Positions 58,643-64,000 of a stretch of DNA of 64,000 nt are shown one piece after another. Origin of the DNA: Anisus vortex (lineage: Eukaryota; Mollusca; Gastropoda; Planorbidae); NCBI GenBank assembly GCA_949126835.1, contig OX421509.1, positions 14,725,279-14,789,278 of the forward strand. The letters run 5' to 3'. The notes beneath the pieces were generated by a model, which did no database searches, was not told where the DNA came from, and worked only from the letters and a program-made list of their open reading frames with translations. The stretch's first letter is position 1. Each line of letters starts with the position of its first letter. The position numbers and the translations under genes are program-made.

Positions 58643-59694
58643 CATAGGTTCTCAACCTTTTTCGGCTCACCGCCCCCTTTTACAGTTTTTTTCCGCTCAC
58701 CGCCCCCCCCCCCCCGACAACTTAATTTTAATTAAACATAAATATAATTAATTCTAAAACAAATTTATTTGTATTATTAATTTAGAAATATAAGAGAATT
58801 ATTTAATAGCACAATATCATGTAATTTCGGTAATTAATAATGTTTAACATATAAACTCCTTAAATGGACAAAACAGTTAATGCAGGAAATGTTTATTTAC
58901 AACTGTTTAACGTAAATTATTTTAATCCTCTTATAATTAAATCTTGTAATGAATATCATAATGTTGAATGTAGGCCTATATAAAGAAATAATAATAATCA
59001 GTAATATTAAAATTTGTTATATTACAAAACAGAACTTGTTCAGCATCACTATTGAATCAAATGTGGAAACAATTGTTAATTAAAGGGAGATAATTAAACC
59101 GTTTCATTTAAGCTAATATTTCTGTATTATGTTTTCTTAAAAAAAAAAATATTAAATGACTTACATTTATAACTTTGAAATGATCAAACTGTAAAAAGTA
59201 TTTGACAATTAAATAAATATTTTATGACTAAAGAATTTATATGTATATTTTCAAGCATTATAATAGCTACCCAGTTTGTATGATTACTAAGTATCTCTAT
59301 CGCTTAACGGTATTATCAAGTCTTCAAGAAATAATTAAAACGAATTTAATGACATCTCGGTAAAACTGAGATCAAAATATCATTTATATTAGCGATTGCT
59401 AGGGCGACAGTCCGGTGAACCAACAATAGGACCAGCCGGCCGCACACCATATTTGCCAAATTATACTATCCCCTACTTCATCGAAAAGTCATTCCTATTT
59501 CTTATTAGTTTAATATGTATGCCTACTGTTGGGGGATATCAGATATTTAGCAGCCCATGCGTTTCTATCATATTTCATCCAAAAACTAATCGATTTAAAT
59601 AGCTGTGGGGTTCAAATTATATCAGGTACGTTTGTACCGCCCACTTGCCCTTCACCGCTCCCCAATCGCCCCCGGCAATGTCAGCGCCCCTCTA
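58643..59694. mobile_element. hAT-like nonautonomous element or fragment at the duplication junction
   Basis: It starts CATAGGTTCTCAACCTTTTT, the widespread 'CAGTGGTTCTCAACC' type of hAT end, followed by CGGCTCACCGCCCC. The right side contains GTACCGCCCACTTGCCC and CACCGCTCCCCAATCGCCCC, a diverged inverse of that subterminal sequence. Its interior (59090-59320) carries, inverted, the module found in the elements at 40745-40970 and 45030-45240. The exact right end is unclear. Confidence 0.6.
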
Positions 59695-61118
59695 AACCCG
59701 AACCGAAAACTCCGAACTTGAACCCTGCTTATTAACCAACTGAACCCGAACTCTGCAGGCGACATTATGTTTTAGTTGTTTGATTTGTTCTATGTTTGTA
59801 ATGTTTTGAATCATCCTTTAGTTGTTTTTCTTATCTCTTGGCCTATAGATTGTACCCGTGTTCTTTAATTGTTATGTTAAATGCGCTCTGAGCTTACAGT
59901 ATGTTTGTTGGCAGCGCTATACAAATGTCATCATTATTATAACCGAACCCGAAATGCGGGTCCTATCAAACCGAACAAAACCCAATCTTAGGGTCTTAGC
60001 GAACCAAGTGCGAATTTATGTTCTCACCGAAGCGAACCTGGACTTGTAAAAGCGGGTTCGATTCCTATATCTAGTGTGGAACACTTCCTCGGGTTTACCC
60101 AGACCTTGGGTATTGCTTTGCCGCATGTAGTTTTCTTTACATTGTTACAAAGTCAACTGTAAGAAGGATTTCTTTTTACATATGCACCCTTTAAAAAAAA
60201 CACCATTTGTCTACTTGTAATCTAGTACAGAGGTCGGCAACCTATTTCACGCCTGTAAATTTATTATATATATAAATATATATATAGACAGTGAAAGAGA
60301 GAGAGATGTTAAAAGCTAAAATCTATATAAATCAAACATATATGTAGTAAAATGATTGATGAACAGAACGCTTTGTACAGCGATAGGTTAATGCATTGAT
60401 GGACAGATATATAAACACATACATAATTATATACAGTGATGGGTACATACATAGTTGAACACTTGGGTAAGTATATATTATATAGATAGGAATATAGAGG
60501 TGAATAGATAAATAAAGAAATAGATAGATAAGATGGATACTGAATAGATAGATGGACAGATAAATAGATGACTAGAGTGATAGTAAGATATTGTTTGATA
60601 GATGCATAGATACATTAATAGCTATCAAGTTCAATCGCTGGATAAAAGGATAAATAAATAGATAAATAATATCTGGAGAGATAGATACATGGAAAGGATA
60701 GATACATATAGATAATACGAAATGGATAGAGATGTAGATAAACATTGATTATAGATGTATGGATGAATAGGCTACATGGATGGATAGATGGATAGATAGA
60801 TAGTTAATTACATGTATATGTGAGGGAAGGATGAGTGGTTTGTTAAATAGAGTAGCGGATGGCAAGGCGGATTGATGAATAGATAAATAAATAGATGGAT
60901 ACATTGGTGGATAGGCAGTTGAATAGATAGTGATATTAATGGGTGAATGAATTGTTAGATTTATAGATAAATAAGATAGATAGATAAATAGATAGTTTTA
61001 GAGAGGAATGTATTCGTTAAGAGATATATTTATGGCTATATAAGATAGAAAGATAAGTATTTTAAAAGAAGGATGAATGAATAGATTTTCTAAATAGAGA
61101 GGTAGGCCTAGAATAGAT
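59695..61118 (+). repeat. Duplicated 1.25-kb segment, copy B
   Basis: Same borders as copy A (AACCCGAACCGAAAACTCCG to GGCCTAGAATAGAT). About 1-2% of positions differ by eye. It is longer by an L2-like insertion at 59766-59940, absent from copy A, so that insertion is younger than the duplication or was lost from A. Confidence 0.93.
59766..59940 (+). mobile_element. L2-like 3' end inserted in duplication copy B
   Basis: GTTAAATGCGCTCTGAGCTT, TTGTTGGCAGCGCTATACAA and an ATCATTATTAT tail, as at 54100-54300. It splits the sequence GACAT|AACCGAACCC that is continuous in copy A (57453-57470). Confidence 0.8.
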
Positions 61119-61569
61119 TCCTAGATGTTTAAATAGTTAGTTGGATAGATTTATAAATGATTAGGTAAGTAGATGGCTAGATGGATAAAACACACACACA
61201 AAAAAACACTTAAGTACATAACTAATCGATGGCGAAGAGACTTAGAATTGTATTGTTAAAAATATTTTTCTATAATGTTATTTTAGAATTTCACGTCTTC
61301 TTCTACAAAACACGAAAACATTTGATTTCATTGGCAATGACATTAACCGTTTTAAATTGATACAAAAATTCAAGCCTCTCTCGCCACCGATTTCCGTTGT
61401 GACATCACACGAACAAAATTCTGGGAATAATTGACTCTCCGCAAAATAAAATAGTTCGCAAATTCACTGAAAATCTTGGATCAATACGCTCTGTTAATTT
61501 AAGTCTCTTCGCCATCGATTCGTTTGTGTTTTGTTTTTGTTCTTAATTTTCTATGTGAAATGTACTTAC
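61119..61569. other. AT-rich DNA downstream of first exon B
   Basis: A (TAGA)-like tail lies at 61119-61190 and an A-rich run follows. There is no ANF_receptor-like exon between here and 56254. Confidence 0.55.
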
Positions 61570-62284
61570 TCCGGGAATCGTTTTCTCTTTTCTTAAGCAG
61601 GGAATCGATCTCGCCCGCTGTGGGGTAATCGTTTACTATGCTGTACGCGCTAGTGAAATGGTCGTAAAGGGGCTTCAGAATTTTGAAGCATTCATCACTG
61701 CTGGTCTCCCTATGGCACGGGACCAGGGTAGGGAAGACGTACTTGTAGATCATCCCCATCTTCCTGAAGCCGAACCGGCGGAACACGGCGGTCATCATGT
61801 CCACAAGCTTCAGATAGTTGCCGGTCAATGTGGTCATGGTGCCGAACTCGGCCCGCCTCTGGGTGTTGAAGTCCTCTTTGAAACCCGTGGCCGTCATGGA
61901 TGGGAGCCGGAAGTAGGCGGCGTAGCGCGCGGACTGCGACAGCTCGTACAGGCAAACCGGCCCCAGGTAAATGTCCGCCGTCTTATCGATGTTCATGCTC
62001 AAATAAGACAGGGGCCCCTCGTAAGCCTCCCCGTCGGTCCCTGCATAAGTAAGGACCAAATCGGCCCCGGGGAGATACTTCTGGCATTTCTCCAGCGAGT
62101 AGTTGACGGCCGGAAGCACCTTCTCCAAGGAGTACGGAATGGTTTGGAAAAGGCGGTTTCTTGCAACCGAAGGCAGCACTACGGCGAACTTTACGGAGAG
62201 TCTGCCCGTCCTGTTTCCGGGCACGACTGCGTAGCCACTCACCAACAACGTCAGGAGTGTCAAAGTTCCACAGACGATATGCAT
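61570..62284 (-). CDS. First coding exon (variant B) of an NPR-like receptor, probably a receptor guanylate cyclase
   Basis: The exon has 238 codons plus one base. I chose the ATG at 62284 (GGGGAAATGC context, A at -3); the open frame extends further upstream only from a non-ATG codon. Residues 1-20 (MHIVCGTLTLLTLLVSGYAV) are a signal peptide. The ANF_receptor lobe I follows: VKFAVVLPSVARN, then DIYLGPVCLYELSQSARYA (the 'GPxC' hallmark), then FRRFGFRKMGMIYKYVFP, and a Cys pair in PCHRETSSDECFK. It ends CGGA|GTAAGT, phase 1, at the same structural position as variant A (55492), so it also joins the exon at 13308-13419 in frame. No matching downstream exon exists in the 5.3 kb between it and variant A. 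Either it skips variant A (alternative first exon) or it is an orphan duplicate. Lobe I sequence is strongly diverged from A, so ligands may differ. Confidence 0.87.
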
Positions 62285-62815
62285 TTCCCCTTGTGGAAGA
62301 ATCGCCTCATAGTCGTGTTCCCAAGACTGCCAGTCCACGCAGCTTCACCAAATATCCACGAAGCATGCTCAGGAGAGATTCAATGTCCACTGGGGATCAA
62401 AAAGCTTTCAACTGTTTGTTGTATTCCCAATAGATGATTTGTACAACCGATGTATGATGCGTGCCTGTTACAAGAGCTCATATAATTTTTTTTTCTGTTC
62501 ACATATCACTATACTTCAAAGAAAACTGTTTAGTTACAACAAATTTAGTCATACGTCCTAGTCAAAAGTGTAGGCCTACTTTCAATATTATAGTGTAAAA
62601 ATAAGATTTTTAAATATTTATTGTAAAGGATGAAAAAACAACAACTTGTGTTTAAAACAAGCTCCACCACAAGCCCCTCTCAAACATTCGCCCCTGCCAC
62701 TGCCTCCGCTTCGGCTCCTCCCATCCATTTAGCCCCTCCCACTAAATCAAACGAGACAGTTGGTTTAACAGGCATCTGTTATTTTCGTAGTATATTAGTG
62801 CTGTTGTCACTCAAC
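62285..62815. other. Upstream region of first exon B
   Basis: It should contain the 5' UTR and promoter of exon B. AATTATATGAG (minus, near 62480) is a weak TATA candidate about 195 bp before the ATG. An open frame at 62630-62866 (+) has no known domain. Confidence 0.35.
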
Positions 62816-62819
62816 GTTC

Positions 62820-62912
62820 AGACCGGTCTAATCAATACATCAAGACGAGACTCAGACCACGGATGAGCGTAGTACGCAATAAGAATCTTTATAGACGGAG
62901 AGTCTGTTAGAA
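62820..62912 (+). pseudogene. LINE 3' tail fragment (3' UTR part)
   Basis: CAGACCACGGATGAGCGTAG, then TACGCAATAAGAATC and TTATAGACGGAGAGTC match the end of the tail family at 17926-18130. Confidence 0.65.
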
Positions 62913-63059
62913 AGAAACAAGAGTAACGCTAATAGTTTAATCACTAAAGCTAAAATACGCTAGCGGAAAGTAAAGTAGTAATAATACATAAGAAATTACA
63001 TTGTTAAAAACACACAACAAGTCCGAAGAAAAGGAATTGATTAAAATACTTTTTTTGTT

Positions 63060-63215
63060 CCATTTGCAAGGACTAATTATCGTTTTTTAGGAGTGGCACC
63101 CGGGTATGGAATGGGTTACCCGAACAAACCAGAAAAAAAAAACAACTTAAAACATCATTTCAAACCCTAATACAAATTATTCTATAGAAGGAGCATCTGT
63201 AGCATGCCAGATAAG
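63060..63215 (+). pseudogene. LINE 3' tail fragment (WNGLP part)
   Basis: GGAGTGGCACCCGGGTATGG followed by AATGGGTTACCCGAACAAAC reads SGTRVWNGLPEQT; then TTCAAACCCTAATAC and TATAGAAGGAGCATC. Confidence 0.65.
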
Positions 63216-63530
63216 ATGTTTAAAAGAATATATGTCTGCAGTGTATAATTAAAGATTTCAAAGTTCAATAATTTTTGTTGCCAAATCGAATTATGCTCAT
63301 GTCAAATTCTCTTAACAAGTGGTTCAAAGTTGACAATTTTTATTTGTTTCCACAAAGGGAAATAATGCATTGACACAATAGAAGGAAAATGTTCAAAGGG
63401 AAGAAATTAGTACTGTTTAGTTAAAATAGGGAAATTATTGATTGAATATTTGTTAATATAGTCAACAATTTTATTATAATTGGACAGAGAATTATGTAGT
63501 ATAGTAGAAATATGATCATTAACACGTTTG
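63216..63530. other. Unique AT-rich DNA
   Basis: No gene or repeat recognised. Confidence 0.5.
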
Positions 63531-63531
63531 A

Positions 63532-63845
63532 ACAAGATGTGTTAATAGCGTGTACCAGGTGTGTGAATAGCATGTACCAGATGTGTGAATAGCATGTACC
63601 ACATGCGTGAATAGCGGGTACCAGAAGTGTGAATAGCGTGTACCAGAAGTGTGAATAGCATGTACAAGATGTGTAAATAGCGTGTACAAGATGTGTAAAT
63701 AGCGTGTTCCATATGTGTGAATAGCGCGTACCCGATGTGTGAATAGCGCGTACTAGATGTGTAAATAGCGTGTACCAGATGCGTAAATAGTTGTACAAGT
63801 TGTATATAAATAGTCTTTACTAGTTGTGTAAATAGTGTGTACATT
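63532..63845. repeat. 21-bp tandem array, about 14 copies
   Basis: The unit is GTGTGAATAGCGTGTACCAG plus A with many point variants. Minus-strand frames reading YSHIWYTLFTHLV are artefacts. Confidence 0.93.
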
Positions 63846-63902
63846 TGCTGAAAAGCAAGAATTCGCAGCGTTTTTCTAGATTGAAGAATGAATTACGAAT
63901 CC

Positions 63903-64000
63903 AAGCAATGTTTGTGTCTGTGTATGTGTGTCTATGTGTGTCTATGTGTGTGTGTCTATGTGTGTCTATGTGTGTGTGTCTGTGCATGTGTGTTTGTGTG
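63903..64000. repeat. (GTGTCTAT)n/(GT)n simple repeat, runs off the window
   Basis: GTGTGTCTATGTGTGTCTAT-type units continue to the last base. Confidence 0.9.

Noticed and set aside
56255..61569. A complete second receptor gene using exon B
   Set aside because: No exon resembling the VLCASPD...EYVFFNID segment is visible between the two first exons; the interval is SINE, duplication and hAT sequence.
61658..62437. 259-codon plus-strand frame over receptor exon B
   Set aside because: Antisense shadow of the real exon; the translation has no recognisable domain.

Overview
The window looks like intron and intergenic DNA of an animal with a repeat-rich, AT-rich genome. It is probably a mollusc, perhaps a gastropod: the tRNA-derived SINE, the Gypsy-type retroelement and the receptor guanylate cyclase exons all fit, but no single sequence proves the taxon. 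There are no operons, rRNA genes or intact tRNA genes. Less than 5% of the window is coding. The rest is tandem repeats and transposon remains, often nested.

Host genes: three minus-strand exons belong to a natriuretic-peptide-receptor-like (ANF_receptor) protein, most likely a receptor guanylate cyclase. Two are long first exons (62284-61570 and 56254-55492). Each carries a start codon, a signal sequence and its own version of ligand-binding lobe I, and each ends in the same splice phase at the same place in the fold. The third is a 112-nt internal exon at 13419-13308 that continues the fold and fits either first exon in phase. The layout suggests alternative first exons sharing one downstream body, with 42-48 kb introns.

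Layout: 0-4.3 kb holds an 81-bp TTAA-flanked MITE and a 58-copy minisatellite. 4.3-13 kb is unique AT-rich DNA, a 23/46-bp tandem array, a LINE remnant and SINEs. 13.3 kb is the small receptor exon. 14.0-15.7 kb holds 9-bp arrays that appear to grow from SINE ends. 18-24 kb holds a 24-bp array, CT and GA tracts and a 2.2-kb satellite of 41-bp units with higher-order structure. 24.15-30.67 kb is a rearranged Gypsy-type element: a 5' LTR, a 923-codon Gag-protease-integrase-fragment frame with RT and RNase H missing, then a 1,623-bp perfect-looking inverted repeat. 31-39 kb is mostly unique AT-rich DNA, CT arrays, and SINE and LINE tails. 39.7-45.6 kb is a nest of DNA transposons: a hAT element with target-site duplications, a pair of TTAAAGACC MITEs, and a short THAP-bearing P-like element split by two hAT MITEs. 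46-55 kb holds SINE-derived minisatellites and short-period arrays. 55.5-62.3 kb holds the two receptor first exons on either side of a 1.25-kb near-identical duplication with a hAT-like insert at its junction.

The most notable items are the two-cassette receptor first-exon arrangement, the retroelement palindrome, and the nested THAP/hAT structure. Exact copy numbers and percent identities were read by eye and are approximate unless stated.
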